DNA from: Camellia lanceoleosa
Lineage: Eukaryota > Streptophyta > Magnoliopsida > Ericales > Theaceae
DNA: 64,000 nucleotides
Assembly: GCA_025200525.1 (NCBI GenBank)
Contig: CM045758.1
Coordinates: 194,034,463 to 194,098,462, forward strand
Direction of reading: 5' to 3'
Part shown: positions 12,240-23,245 of the stretch, one piece after another
How positions within the stretch are numbered: the first letter of the stretch is position 1
How the letters are laid out: each line of letters starts with the position of its first letter
Notes under the pieces: model-generated
The model's database searches: none
The model's input: the letters and a program-made list of their open reading frames with translations, nothing else
Told to the model about the DNA's origin: nothing
Position numbers and translations under genes: made by a program

Positions 12240-13400
12240 CCTATAAAATGGCCCCAATCGAATCGAAAGAACTGAAGGTACAATTGTAGGAACTATTAGA
12301 CAAGAAGTTTATCAGACCAAGTACTTCACCGTGGGGTGCACCTGTTTTGTTTGTAAAGAAGAAAGATGGTTCACTGAGACTGTGCATTGATTACCGTGAA
12401 TTGAACAAGGTAACTGTAAAGAATAAATATCCATTACGCGTATTGATGATTTATTTGACGATTCTGAGGTGCACAAGTGTTTTCCAAGATTGATCTTAGA
12501 TCGGTATCATCAACCGAAAGTCAAACCGAAGACATTGATAAAAGCGCTTTGAGCGGTATGGCCACTTTGAATTTTTAGTTATGCCGTTCGAGTTCTGAAT
12601 GCCCTATTTGCATTTATGGACCTCATGAACGAATTTTTAAACCATACCTTGATGATTTTATTGTGGTATTCATTGACGACATCTTGATTTATTCTAAGAT
12701 TTTGAAGACCATGAACACCATCGAGACTTGCCCCGCAAACCTTAAGAGAAACAGCGTATGCTAAATTGTCTAAATGTGAATTTTGGCTTGATCATGTGAT
12801 GTTTTTGGGGCATGTTGTTAGCAAAGATGGAATTCCTGTTGATCCGCAGAAAATTGAAGCCGTAGTAAACTGGCCTAGACCAACCAATGTAACTGAAGTC
12901 CGAAGCTTTTTGGGATTGGTTGGATACTACAGAAGGTTTGTCAAAGATTTCTCTAAGATTGCCTTACCACTGACTCAGTTGACACAGAAAGGGATATCAT
13001 TTGATGGGTGACCAAAGGAATCGACATTTCAAGAACTGAAAACCCGACTTGTATCGCACCGATTTTGACTCTACCTTCGTGCGGATGGTTATCTTGTTTT
13101 TAGTGATGCTTCTCATAAGGGTTTGGGGTGTGTTTTAATGCGAGAATGGGAGAGTTATTGCTTATGCTTCCGGCAGTTGAGACCACGAAAAGAACTACCC
13201 GACCCATGACTTAGAACTTCTTTGCGATAGTTTTTGCACCGAAAATTTGGCGTCACTATTTGTATGGAGCAACTGTGAAGTGTATCGACCACAAGAGCTG
13301 AAGTACTTTTTCACTCGAAAAGAATGAATATGAGACAGCGGAGATGGCTTGATCGATAAAGATTATGACCTCTGATTTTGTACCATCCGGGAAAAGCCAA
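12240..13400 (+). pseudogene. Reverse transcriptase-RNase H of nested chromovirus, broken
   Basis: Frames in order: [19 protein letters not shown] (about 12330-12385), [17 protein letters not shown], the catalytic FIDDILIYS (about 12671-12697), then the open block 12766-13011 ([19 protein letters not shown] ... [19 protein letters not shown]), the classic thumb/connection of Gypsy RT. RNase H follows in fragments (SDASHKGLG near 13100; HPGKANTVADALSRK near 13385). Numerous one-base frame changes separate the blocks. The two-Asp YIDD-type motif is present. Confidence 0.82.
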
Positions 13401-13659
13401 CACCGTTGCCGATGCATTGAGCCGAAAATCGATTGCCAACTTAGCCTGTTTGCTGACTAGACAGAAAGAGTTGCTTCTTGATTTGGAAAAGTCTGAAATT
13501 GAGATTGTTTTGAAGGAACAAGGTGGAACCTTAAAGCTATTTCGCCTTGACCAACATTGATTGAAGGGATTAAGAAACAACAACTTGATGATTTCTTGAA
13601 AAAGGTTATTGAAGAAAGAGATTCAAAACCGAGACCGGGTTCAAATTTGACAACAATGT

Positions 13660-14440
13660 CTTGAAATTTCAAGGCAATTGTGTGTACCAAATGACCTTGA
13701 ATTGAAAAGAAGAGTTACGCAAGAAGGCCACAGTTCAAGTTTTCTATTCACCCAGGAATACGAAAATGTATCAAGATCTCAAAGCAATTTCGTGGCGGGA
13801 ATGAAGAAGAAATTGCCGACTTTGTGTCCAAATGCCTTCACTGCCAACAAGTCAAAGCTGAACATCAACGACCTGCCGGATTACTGCAACCCTTACCCAT
13901 ACCAGAGTGGAAATGGGAGCATATCACGATGGATTTTATCGTCGGATTACCGCGCTCCAGGAAAGGTATGGACTCTATTTGGGTTATTGTTGATAGACTG
14001 ACTAAATCTGCACACTTCTTACCTGTCAAGACAATCTATAATGCGGACAAATTGGCTGTTATCTATATTGATGAAATTGTGAGATTGCATGGAGTGCCTG
14101 TATCTATTGTTTTAGGGATTCGAAGTTTACATCGAGGTTCTGGCGAGCCTCTGACTGCATTGGAGTCTTGAATTGAAATTTGAGTAGTGCCTATCATCCT
14201 CGACGGATGGCGGTCGAAAAGACCATCCGCACTCTAGAGGATTCTTGAGAATGTGTGTCTTGGACTTCGGGGAATTGGGAGAGTCATTTGCCGTTGGTGA
14301 ATTCGCCTACAACAAGACTACCATTCGAGTATCGGAATGGCGCCTTCGAGCATTGTATGGCGAAAGTGTAGATCTCAATCACTGGCGAAGTTGGAGATGG
14401 GCCGTTCTTGGGCGAGATTGTGTATAAACGGCCGAGAAAG
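13660..14440 (+). pseudogene. Integrase of nested chromovirus, broken
   Basis: The zinc-binding region is degraded near 13730-13850 (CPNAFTANK/SKCLHCQQVKAEHQRP in different frames). The core is clear at 13824-14100: EWKWEHITMDFIVGLPRS, with the first catalytic Asp, then WVIVDRLTKSAHFLPV and IVRLHGVPVSIV. The later catalytic residues fall in frameshifted sequence. It would join the element's DNA to the genome. Confidence 0.78.
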
Positions 14441-14499
14441 TAAAATTGATCTGGAGAAAGCGCAGTGAAGCGAAAAGTTATGCGGATGTCGAGAAGACG

Positions 14500-14985
14500 G
14501 GATAGAGAGTATGAAGTGGGTGATCACGTGTTTGTGAAAGTGACACCAATGAAAGGCGGACTTCGCTTTGGAGTCAAAGGCAAGTTAGCACCGAGATATG
14601 CCGGACGTGTCAGTTATTGAGAAAATCAATCCGGTGGCGTATCAAGTTGCACTTCCTCCTGAAATGGAGCATATGCATAACGTCTTCCACATTTCGATGT
14701 TGAGAGACTATCTTGAGATCCGTTTCATGTGATTGAGCCTACGTATCGTGTTGAGTGATGACTACACTTACGAGGAGCGGCCTATACAGATTGTAAACCC
14801 ACAGATCAAGAAACTGAGAAACAAAGAGATTCCGCTAGTGAAAGTTGACTGGTAGAACCATGGTGGTGTGTATGCCACTTGGGAAAGGGAAGATGACATG
14901 GCTAGGCGATATCCGGATTTGTTCCCACTGAACCCTGTTTTCTTCCAAACTGAAGGTAACTCGAGTTTAGAGGACTAAACTCCTT
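14500..14985 (+). pseudogene. Integrase C-terminus with chromodomain-like tail
   Basis: Frames show YEVGDHVFVKVTPMKG, then MHNVFHISMLRDY, then YEERPIQIVNPQIKKLRNK, ending in TWEREDDMARRYPDLF. This GPY/F module plus chromodomain-like end is what defines Tekay/Del chromoviruses, where it is thought to bias insertion toward heterochromatin. One internal TAG (near 14853) and two frame changes break it. Confidence 0.75.
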
Positions 14986-14987
14986 AT

Positions 14988-14997
14988 AAGGAGGAGG
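14988..14997 (+). promoter_or_regulatory. Polypurine tract of nested chromovirus
   Basis: AAGGAGGAGG immediately precedes the 3' LTR, the expected position for the plus-strand primer. Confidence 0.75.
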
Positions 14998-17457
14998 CGT
15001 AACAACCCTCGTCTTGATTCAGATAACCAGCAATTATATACTGATTACTGCTAAACTGAACTGATAATGACTGATAAGTGAACTGGATGAACTACTGAAC
15101 AGACTGAATGAAACTGAAAACGAAATTGAATGAGTTAACCTATTGAATTGCGTTTCTATCTGTTTAATTGATTTATTATCTGTTTGTGTTTATGTGTTTA
15201 AACTGGTAATTGAAGGCCTTATCGGCGGCCGATTTAGGAACCGTTTAGTGTTTTGTAATCAGGAGAATATTTGTGATTTAATGATATAATTATCTGAAAA
15301 TTGATTAGGAATGATTAAATTAGATTAAATTAAGTCAATTAAAGAGTTTGAATTAATTACCACATTGCCATTGGATGGACCTTTGTTTAATCTTGTTTAA
15401 GAGCCTTATACACTTAGTTAAAACAATACTCCATCAGCCCTTCCTTTGTCTCCACCGAAATTAGAAGAGTTAGGAGAGAATTTATTTTTCATCACATTTT
15501 GCTTGTTGAGCTTGAAACTTAAGAGGATTGAAGTGTTGACCCCATTGTTGATCTCCTAGGCTCTCAATTGAAGACTTAAGGTAGGAATCCATCTCTTTGA
15601 TTGTGTATTTAAGGTTGATCTTGCATGTTCATACATCATTGTAGAACTAAGACATGAATTTGCTCATAAATGGTGAATTGAAGCTCAAATGTTACATGCA
15701 TGCTTGAATTGTTATATTTTGAAGTTAAACTCTTGAAGAATCATACATGCATGTCCATGTTTATATTCTAGTTCATGTTTTCAGAATGTTTTCCCACTAA
15801 TGAGACCCTTTGGACAAGAATTGAAGGTTAATTTTGGATTAAAACTCAGGCATTGCATGTTTGAAATTGTTCTTGAAATTGGGTTTGAAAAATGGACTTA
15901 ATTGACTCACCTTTGGGGCTTGAATTCATAAATTGGCTTTTGAAACTTGTTATACATTGTTTTGGGATGTATTCTCCAGAATTTGAGCCCAAGAGGTCGA
16001 GAATTGAGGTGAGAATGCTTGGTTTGAGCTAGGAAGGCAACTGAAATTCAGTTGGCTTCGCTTCAGCGAAATGATTCTCGCCGGCGACCAACGTTTTCCT
16101 CTGAGCCCTTTCGGCGAAGGATTGGTGGCTCGGCGTAAATCGAACATCCGATACTTTTCTTGTTTCATCGACCTCGGCGAAGGAAGTCTCGCCGGCGAAC
16201 CCTTTGATTTTGGAAGCTCGCTCGGCGAGCATCGAAGCGGCATCAGCGTAAAAATTGAGCATCGATATTTTTCTTGTTTCATCAAACCGCCGGCGAAGGA
16301 TTGTTCGCTCGAGCGAAGCCTTTGATTTTGCAACCTCGCTCGAGCGAAGGAAGGCTCGCTCGAGCGAGACCCCTGTTTTCAGCAACTTTTGAAAAGTGCC
16401 TTCCAACTGTATTTTTTGCATCCTCATCGCATCCTAGGCATTCTTAGGCCTAGTTTAAGCATCTTAATGAGGATTTAGACATAGAACCACACCGAGGGAA
16501 TTTAGGGATTTAATTATCATCCTTTCCAACTGTAAACTTAGTGTGTGTTCTATTGATTGGTATTTAGGGTTGACTCTCGGGGCGCTCTAGCTCTTGATAG
16601 CCCAATCACTTTGTGAGTAACAGTTATGTAAAGATATGTTCAAATGGTTTCATTTTGAATATTGAATCAACTGTTTATTGAACTGATATTGTTTATTGAA
16701 TGAATATATGTCTGTATTTGGCTGTATTGTGGCATCCTTAGCACCATTGTTATTGGTATTCTGAGCTCTGTCGGTTTCCTTGTGGAACCATCTTGTTTGA
16801 TGGCCATCATTATTGTTGGGTGCAAAGGCCGGTCCTTTGGACCCTCTTGTTTATAGGCTAATGGATGTACCACATATGGTGATTGATTGAAATATTGATT
16901 GGTGAAATCTTGAAAGATTGAAATCTTGTATAATGAATTGATTTCATTCTGTAAGGACATTCATTCATAACCTCTTTACGTTATGTTATTCATGGGCTTT
17001 AGCTCCTTTGTTTTATATATATATGTAGGTTCTCGGAACTAGGCCGAGCTAGGAGCGTGGGTTTGATCCCCAGTTTTGTCAGCCAGCCTATGTGCCTCAC
17101 TGTGAGGTTCCGAGATGCCATGCCATGGCTTGGGGTGTTTTTGTTTCCCCCACCTGTCTCCCTACTGTTTTGTACCTTTTGTATAGATTTCTTTGTCTTG
17201 TTATCGAGGATTCGATCCCGTCTTGGCCTTGTAAAGGATTGTATAGACTGTATCTGGATTGTACTGTTTGCATTGTATGAATGCATAAAAATGTTTTTGA
17301 CATACAGATTTACATTTCGATGGACACTAGTTACTTCTTGTATTGGCTTCCAGCCCTCTACTACTGTTTGGTATATTCATCGTTACGGGCCTTGATAATT
17401 TCGGATTCTTGGCGATTCTGATTGCTAAACCCATAGGGCCGGGTTTGGGTCGTGACA
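14998..17457 (+). repeat. 3' LTR of nested chromovirus
   Basis: 2460 bp, aligning end to end with the 5' LTR. It carries three clean CTCGAGCG-type palindromic motifs at about 16305-16370, and a TATATATATATGTAGG segment near 17016. Confidence 0.88.
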
Positions 17458-18138
17458 GCAGGGCATCAAGTTTTATCAATGATGGATGGCCACTCTGGTT
17501 ATAATCAAATATGCATTGCAGAGGAAGACATCCACAAGACAGCATTGAGATGTCCTGGGAATATTGTCACCTTCGAATAGGTTAAGATGCCATTTGGTCT
17601 GAAGAATGCTGGGGCTACGTATCAGAGGGCTATGAACACTATCTTTCATGACCTTATTGGAGGGTATCTAGAATGTTATATTGATGACATCGTGGTGAAA
17701 TCCCAGTCCATGGAGAAGCATTTGCTTCATTTAGAAGCAGCTTTTGAAAGAATGAGGAATTTCAAGTTGAAACTCAACCCTCTTAAATGTGCTTTTGGTG
17801 TGTCATCTGGAAATTTCTTGGGTTACGTAGTGCACAAGAAAGGAATACAGATTGATCAGAATAAAGCCAGAGCCATCATCGAAGCTAGACCTCCATCAAG
17901 TAAGAAAGAATTACAAAGGTTCCTTGGGCAGGTTAACTTTCTTCGAAGGTTTATTTCTAACATTGCAGGGAAAACTAAAGTATTTTCTTCCTTGTTAAGG
18001 CTGAAAGATGAAGAGGAATTTGTGTGGACAGCAGAGCATCAAACTGCTTTCGAAGGTATCAAAGCCTACTTGGCCAACCCTCCAGTGCTGATGCCTCCAA
18101 AAGGAAATAAGCCTTTGAAGTTATACATAGCGGCGTGA
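17458..18138 (+). pseudogene. Reverse transcriptase, 3' part, of Tat-type element
   Basis: Continues the RT interrupted at 7919. Frames begin with MMDGHSGYNQICIAEEDIHK (near 17485), then one TAG at 17578, then an open block of 183 codons from 17587: MPFGLKNAGATYQRAMN, the catalytic YIDDIVV (about 17680-17700) and FLGQVNFLRRFISN (about 17918-17960). It ends at a TGA at 18136 inside the RNase H start (KLYIAA). The catalytic aspartates are intact, so the fold was functional before the insertion and stops. Confidence 0.88.
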
Positions 18139-19049
18139 AGATTCATTAGGAGTTTTCTTGGCCCAAGACAATGAAGAAGGCAAGGAACAATTGTTTATTA
18201 CCTTAGTAGGTTTTAAATTCTTGTGAATGTAAATATTCATTTGTTGAAAAACGTGTCTTGCTTTGTATTTTCTTTGCAATGAAATTAAGATATTATCTTT
18301 TACCTACAATGTCTTGGTAATTGCAACCCAGATTTGGTTAAATACATGTTATCTAGACCTATGTTGAGGGAAGAATTGGCAAATGGATATTAGCCTTATC
18401 GAATTTCATTTAGAATATGTCCCTCAAAGAGGCGATAAAAGGGCAAGTATTAGCCAATTTTCTGGCAGATCATCCATCTCAAACAGAGAGCCAAGAGGTA
18501 ATGGAACTTGGTATGGCTAGTGTTGAACCATGGCAAATGTGGTTCGCTGGATCGAAGGCCAATGGATTAGTTGGGATTGGTATCGTGATTAAGTCTCCAC
18601 AAGGGGTAGAAACCACGCATGGTTTCAGAGTGGATGAAGCTAGTTGTTCCAATAACGAGGCTGAATATGAAGCCTTAATAGTGGGACTAGAAATCCTTAT
18701 TGGATTACAGGTACATGCAGTTGACATATTTGGAGACTCTCAATTGGTGGTTAACCAAGTAAAAGGGATTTTCAAGTGTCAAAGCATAAGCATCCTACCA
18801 TATTATGTTGTTGCATTACATTTGCTTTCTCAGTTTCAAATAGCAAATGTAACCTATGTTCCAAGATTCTTGAACAATAGAGCTAATGATGTGGCTCAAA
18901 AAGTTTCGAACTTCAAGAGAAGGGATAATACCCAAAGGGATATAAGCCAAACAACATATCAGAGATTAATACAACCTTTGAATAAAAGGAATGTGATCTT
19001 GGAATTCAATCATAATGACTTACAAGAACGAGTTGGAGGCATCCAATAA
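18139..19049 (+). pseudogene. Dual RNase H region of Tat-type element
   Basis: The usual gypsy RNase H is recognisable but broken at 18139-18420. An open block at 18417-19049 (210 codons) then begins with KGQVLANFLADHP and holds a second RNase H: MWFAGSKANGLVGIGIVI, NNEAEYEALI, and GDSQLVVNQ. This extra copy, acquired from an archaeal-type RNase H in the family, is diagnostic of the Tat lineage. The first motif reads FAGS instead of FDGS, so the first catalytic aspartate is lost. Integrase follows after 46 bases. Confidence 0.8.
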
Positions 19050-19095
19050 TGCGATTACTTAGGTAGTCCATCTTGAAGGCGGCCGGGAAAATCAA

Positions 19096-20290
19096 ATGCG
19101 ATCCATGCAATACATGATATATGGTAATGCTCTATACAAAAGGGGAGGAGATGGCTTATTATTGGAATGTTTGGGCCCAAAAGAAGCATTAACAGCTATG
19201 GCTGAGGTTCATGAAGGCATTTGTGGTGCTCATCAGCCTGGTGTAAAGATGAGATGGTTGCTTCAAAGGCATTCCTATTATTGGCCAACTATTCTTAAAG
19301 ATTGCATAGAATATGCAAAGGGTTGCCAGGTATGCCAAAAACATGGCACAATAAGACATGTGCCCATAACTGACCTACATGCAGTAGTGAAGCCTTGGCC
19401 ATTCAGAGGATGGGCCATGGATATGATGGGTAAAATTCACCCACCTTCTTCGAAACATCATTGTTTCATTCTAGTGGCTACTGACTACTTCACTAAATGG
19501 GTGAAGCCAAACCATATAAGGTATGTAGACAGACCGGAGGTCATTGGGTTCATTAAAGATCGATTCATAGGTTTGGCATTCCACAAACCATAACAGTTGA
19601 TAATGGGCTGTGTTTGATGGGAAAATGGTGAAGTCTTTTGTGGCGAAATTTGGGATTAGCCTTATTAATTCTACTCCTATTATGCATGAAGCCAATGGTC
19701 AAGCTGAATCATCTAATAAATCCTTGAAAAAAGAAATACAAAAGGTGGTGGAAGATAATCCTAGGGATTGGCATAACTTATTGTTGGATGTTTTATGGGC
19801 TTACAGAACTTCCCAAGGTCAGTCTGAGAGTCACCCTTATGCCTTAGTATACGGGCATGATGCAGTGTTACCTGTGGAGATTAATGTTAAATCTCTGAGG
19901 GTAAGATGTCAAGATCAATTAGACTCTGAGCAATATCATCAAAGCATGTGCTTGGAATTAGAAGACATAGATGAAGCGAGGATTTTGGCGTTAAATAGCA
20001 TTCTTTTTCAAAAGAAGAAAGCAGCCAAGAATTATAACAAGAAAGTCAAACATATTGGTTTTGATGAAGGTGACTTGGTATGGAAAACAATACTCCCAAT
20101 AGGGATTAAAAGCCATAAGTTTGGCAAATGGTCACCTAATTGGGAAGGACCATATCAAATTCATAGAGTGCTGCCTTTTGGAGCATACCATTTAAGAAAT
20201 TTAAATGGCTATGTGCACCCCAAAAAGATTAATGGAAGATATTTGAAGCCTTATTTTCCAACAATTTGGGAAACACAAGGATTAGAATAA
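19096..20290 (+). pseudogene. Integrase of Tat-type element, one frame break
   Basis: Two long blocks, 19096-19593 (165 codons) and 19610-20290 (226 codons). The first carries the HHCC zinc finger (HEGICGAHQPG ... CQVCQKHG) and the first catalytic region (GWAMDMMGKIHPPS, TDYFTKW). The second carries FVAKFGISLINSTP and the catalytic Glu region HEANGQAESSNKSLKKE, then a C-terminal GDLVWKTILP / WSPNWEGPYQIHRV module. The break near 19594-19609 falls at the middle Asp region (VDNG). Only one frame change separates it from a complete integrase. Confidence 0.85.
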
Positions 20291-20430
20291 ACATTATGTA
20301 CAAAGCACAAGACACTCGGGTAATAGATAAAAGCTTGATTTTTCATAAAGAATCAAGTACATGGTGCCTAAATTGGCCCAAAAATCATTACAATGTTTCA
20401 ATTGTTTTTATGCAGTTGATTTTCTCTTTG

Positions 20431-21558
20431 CTAAGTGATGGAAAGCAATTGAATAAATGCAACCATGTCTTCTTTTCGTTCGGACAGTTCTTGGTTGGTG
20501 ATTTGCAATTTGGTGTCAGTTCGATCCAAGGCCTGGTTCACTGCAGCTAAATCCTCCTCAAGTTGAGCTTTCTTCTCCAGCAGCTGAATTCGAAATTGGG
20601 AGGTAGAAGAGTGTTGTTCCTTGAGATCTGATATTTCGGTATGCACTTGAGAAACAAAACACTGTTTCCTGGCCAATTTCTCATTGGCAGTATTGGCAGC
20701 ATGACAAATGTTGATATAGAAATCAATAGTAGCTGCAGCCTGGGATAGGTGACTTGAGACGTTCATATTAGACTGCTCAGCAATATTACAGCACTGAAGA
20801 AACCCATTCCTGATAATAGGCCTTTGTAGAGCCTCGAAGGGGATCTTCGAAAAGGAAGTCAACAGTTCCAGACATGTGTCTAAGTCCACTGAAGGTACAG
20901 GAGACTTGCTGCTAGGAGAAGGAGGACTCTCAAAAATCTCCAGCAAGGAGTCAGCCAAGATTAATGGCTCAGCTTCAACACTAAATGTTGGAGAAGTAGA
21001 AGATACGTCGAAAAGACTAGCAAGTCTTCCTTCGAAGATGTCTACTTCATCCCTAGACATGGAGGACATAGAAAGTATGGTGGTGGAAGACACAGAGGGC
21101 TGCATGGGGATGGGAAAAATGGATGGAGTATCTTTGGCAGCTTCTATGGTTTTAGCCACCAAGGAATCAAGTGAAGAAGGGCTAGAAATAGGCATAGGTG
21201 ATGAACCATGAATTGGAGAATTATCAGCACCCTCTGTGGAAGAATCAACTGCCATTAGGATTGGAGTAACAGCTGGAATATCCTTGGAAGAAGGAAGAGT
21301 AAGGCTCGAAGAAGGAATGGACTGAGGTGAATTGAAAGTCAAGAAAGGAAGGTACGGTTCTAGGCCAAGAAGAAGAGATGCAGGAATGTTGGGACTCAAG
21401 GAAGGTACAGGAAGCGTAAGCTTATGAAGTGGAAGTGGTATTTGAATAGTCTTCACATTTTTCATCTGGTCAAATTCAACCGAAACTGGAAGAGGCCCCA
21501 TCGGAAAGATAAGCGCGATGGTTATTCTTGCGAAGGAAGAAATGTAAAGCAATGTCAA
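20431..21558 (-). CDS. Antisense ORF of Tat-type element (Ser/Pro-rich, coiled-coil C-terminus)
   Basis: A 375-codon ORF opposite in direction to gag-pol, starting about 140 bases after the integrase end. Residues 1-250 are rich in Ser and Pro with repeated SSxSxP character. The last 100 residues are charged and heptad-like (LLEKKAQLEEDLAAVNQALD; LQITNQELSERKED), predicting a coiled coil. Additional antisense ORFs between integrase and the 3' LTR are known in Tat-type elements, but their function is unknown. No catalytic motif is visible. It may be the C-terminal part of a longer antisense protein whose N-terminal part is at 22391-23245. Confidence 0.6.
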   Translation of the reverse strand: MTLLYISSFARITIALIFPMGPLPVSVEFDQMKNVKTIQIPLPLHKLTLPVPSLSPNIPASLLLGLEPYLPFLTFNSPQSIPSSSLTLPSSKDIPAVTPILMAVDSSTEGADNSPIHGSSPMPISSPSSLDSLVAKTIEAAKDTPSIFPIPMQPSVSSTTILSMSSMSRDEVDIFEGRLASLFDVSSTSPTFSVEAEPLILADSLLEIFESPPSPSSKSPVPSVDLDTCLELLTSFSKIPFEALQRPIIRNGFLQCCNIAEQSNMNVSSHLSQAAATIDFYINICHAANTANEKLARKQCFVSQVHTEISDLKEQHSSTSQFRIQLLEKKAQLEEDLAAVNQALDRTDTKLQITNQELSERKEDMVAFIQLLSIT

Positions 21559-22390
21559 ACTTCAAATATTTAAAGCTGACAAAGGAAAAATAGCAGAAGT
21601 ATGAAAGGAATTACTTGTTTCAGAAATGTTGATACTGATGGGAGAGCTACGAAGAGAATAATGTTCGACAATTTGTTGTCTTGACGATTTCTCTTTGTAA
21701 CACATCGGCAGCGGCCTTCATCTCTCGAAACTATTCTTTGCCGTTTCTTCTCACCCTCTCAAAAGCGATTATTGCTTTGGAATGTTCTGTTCTCTTGCCT
21801 TGGCGGCTTCATGAACGGATCTTCTACCAAGTCGGCCAGCAGATCATCTTCTTTCTCTCTTTCTCCTTGGCGGTGATGCTCTCTTGGTTCTTTTCAATCT
21901 CCCTCTCCTCAATTTGGGTTTCATATGTTTGAGGTAAGTGCTTTCTCTATTACTACGATGGGTGCTTGAAAGAAGGATCGTAATTATGTCGGAAGGGAGG
22001 CAACTACTTTTTGTCTCTTTGTTCTCTGCAAGGACACTTCGCTCTTGCTCAACCTCTTCTTCTCCCAAAGATTGGATTCCTCGGGAGGGAGGACTAGCTT
22101 CCTTTTTTTTGTTTTGTTGTTGTTGTTTCTTTTTGAGAAACACTAAAGTTTGACTCTCTTGGGAGATTCTTCGTGTGGGGCCTGCACCAAAGAACAAAAG
22201 TGTAAAGGGAAGGAACAAAAGATTCAAAAGAAAGGAAAAGGAGAAGTCGAAAATATTTACCCTTCTTGAGCGACTCTAGTAACTCTAGTGGAGGGATGAA
22301 GTTGTAGGATTAGTCGTGGCGACCACGTGAAGAGGAGAATGTCCTAGATGTCGGCTTAGCCTTGAAGGCACTCCTAATCCTACCGACAAG
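21559..22390 (-). other. Broken middle part of antisense region
   Basis: Between the two clear antisense ORFs. A minus-strand ORF at 21844-22227 (127 codons) is Lys/Gln/Arg-rich with a KKKQQQQNKKKE run; it could be a linker or an intron-containing segment. The sequence is less AT-rich than the flanks. No known domain is recognised. Confidence 0.4.
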
Positions 22391-23245
22391 TCATGGGGAT
22401 GTTCGGATAGGCGTACTTCCATATTGTTGTCCACCGTTACGGAATCTTTTCAAGACCGAGCCATACGGAAGAAAGGGGATAAATTGGAACTCATTCACTC
22501 TTCGGAGTTTGAGGATTGCCGTCTCTAGTCGGATTTGGATATTCTCAAATCTCGCGATAAGATGGACATTCGAGAGACTGCAAAGAGGAACTGGTATCCC
22601 TTGAGTGAGTCCAAATTGTCTGGCAAATTGAGAAGGGCAGTACACCTCAGATATGCATTTGTAGGCTCGAGGGTTTAAACTACCAATGAACAATTCCCTT
22701 GGTAGTAGTATAAAAGCCCATATATCTTTATGAGGAGAAGTGGAGCATTCTTTATCATCTAGGAAAGCTTGCAGCCAAGTTGGTCCTTTATTGGCTTCAA
22801 AAGGACAGAAGAAAGAGGCAGATGGAGAAATGGGGAGTTGATAAAAGAAGGTAAAGTAGTAAGCAAAGGAAGCAGGGTAAAGAGCAATCCTAGCATATTT
22901 TTCCCCATAAGTACTAGGATCCTGAACGAGGAATTTTAGACATTTGGGGTGTAGGTCAGTGAAATAGGCGAAGAGCCAAAGTTGAAGCACCCAGAAGGGA
23001 CCTCCTTGGTTAGCATCAAAAGGTTTCTCACAAAATTGGGAGGCGGACTCAGAGACATGACCTAAAAGATAAGGAGCAAGAGCTATATGTTTTTCAAGAC
23101 AAGTGCCTTCATGAGGAACAAACTCGAGGCATAATCCTCTGAGATGAGGTGCAAAGAGAATTTGCATAACCAATATAAAATAAAGGAAAATAGCTCTCTG
23201 TCCTTCACAGGACCTTCCTTTTATTTTCGGACTTTCTGAAATCAC
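22391..23245 (-). CDS. Antisense ORF resembling plant mobile domain proteins
   Basis: A 284-codon minus-strand ORF. The aromatic-rich middle (GGPFWVLQLWLFAYF at about residues 80-94, then FAYYFTFFYQLPIS) resembles the helical repeat of the plant mobile domain (aminotransferase-like/transposase-28) family, found as an extra antisense ORF in Tat retrotransposons and in host proteins such as MAIN. The N-terminus has a hydrophobic patch (FLYFILVMQILFAPHLRG). It ends near the 3' side with polar sequence before the Ser/Pro-rich part. Assignment rests on motif resemblance only. It may be the same gene as the ORF at 20431-21558. Confidence 0.5.
   Translation of the reverse strand: MISESPKIKGRSCEGQRAIFLYFILVMQILFAPHLRGLCLEFVPHEGTCLEKHIALAPYLLGHVSESASQFCEKPFDANQGGPFWVLQLWLFAYFTDLHPKCLKFLVQDPSTYGEKYARIALYPASFAYYFTFFYQLPISPSASFFCPFEANKGPTWLQAFLDDKECSTSPHKDIWAFILLPRELFIGSLNPRAYKCISEVYCPSQFARQFGLTQGIPVPLCSLSNVHLIARFENIQIRLETAILKLRRVNEFQFIPFLPYGSVLKRFRNGGQQYGSTPIRTSP

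Larger units (their letters stand above)
7920..17457 (+). mobile_element. Nested Ty3/Gypsy chromovirus (Tekay/Del-like)
   Basis: A 9.54-kb element in the same orientation as its host, with 2.46-kb LTRs at 7920-10382 and 14998-17457, a tRNA-Met primer site, gag, protease, RT-RNase H, integrase with a C-terminal chromodomain-like tail, and a purine tract before the 3' LTR. Long LTRs and chromodomain tail point to the Tekay/Del clade. The two bases that begin the 3' LTR are CG rather than TG. The flanks ATGAG and GCAGG are not a clean target duplication, so it has decayed or been miscalled. All ORFs are disrupted. Confidence 0.85.
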
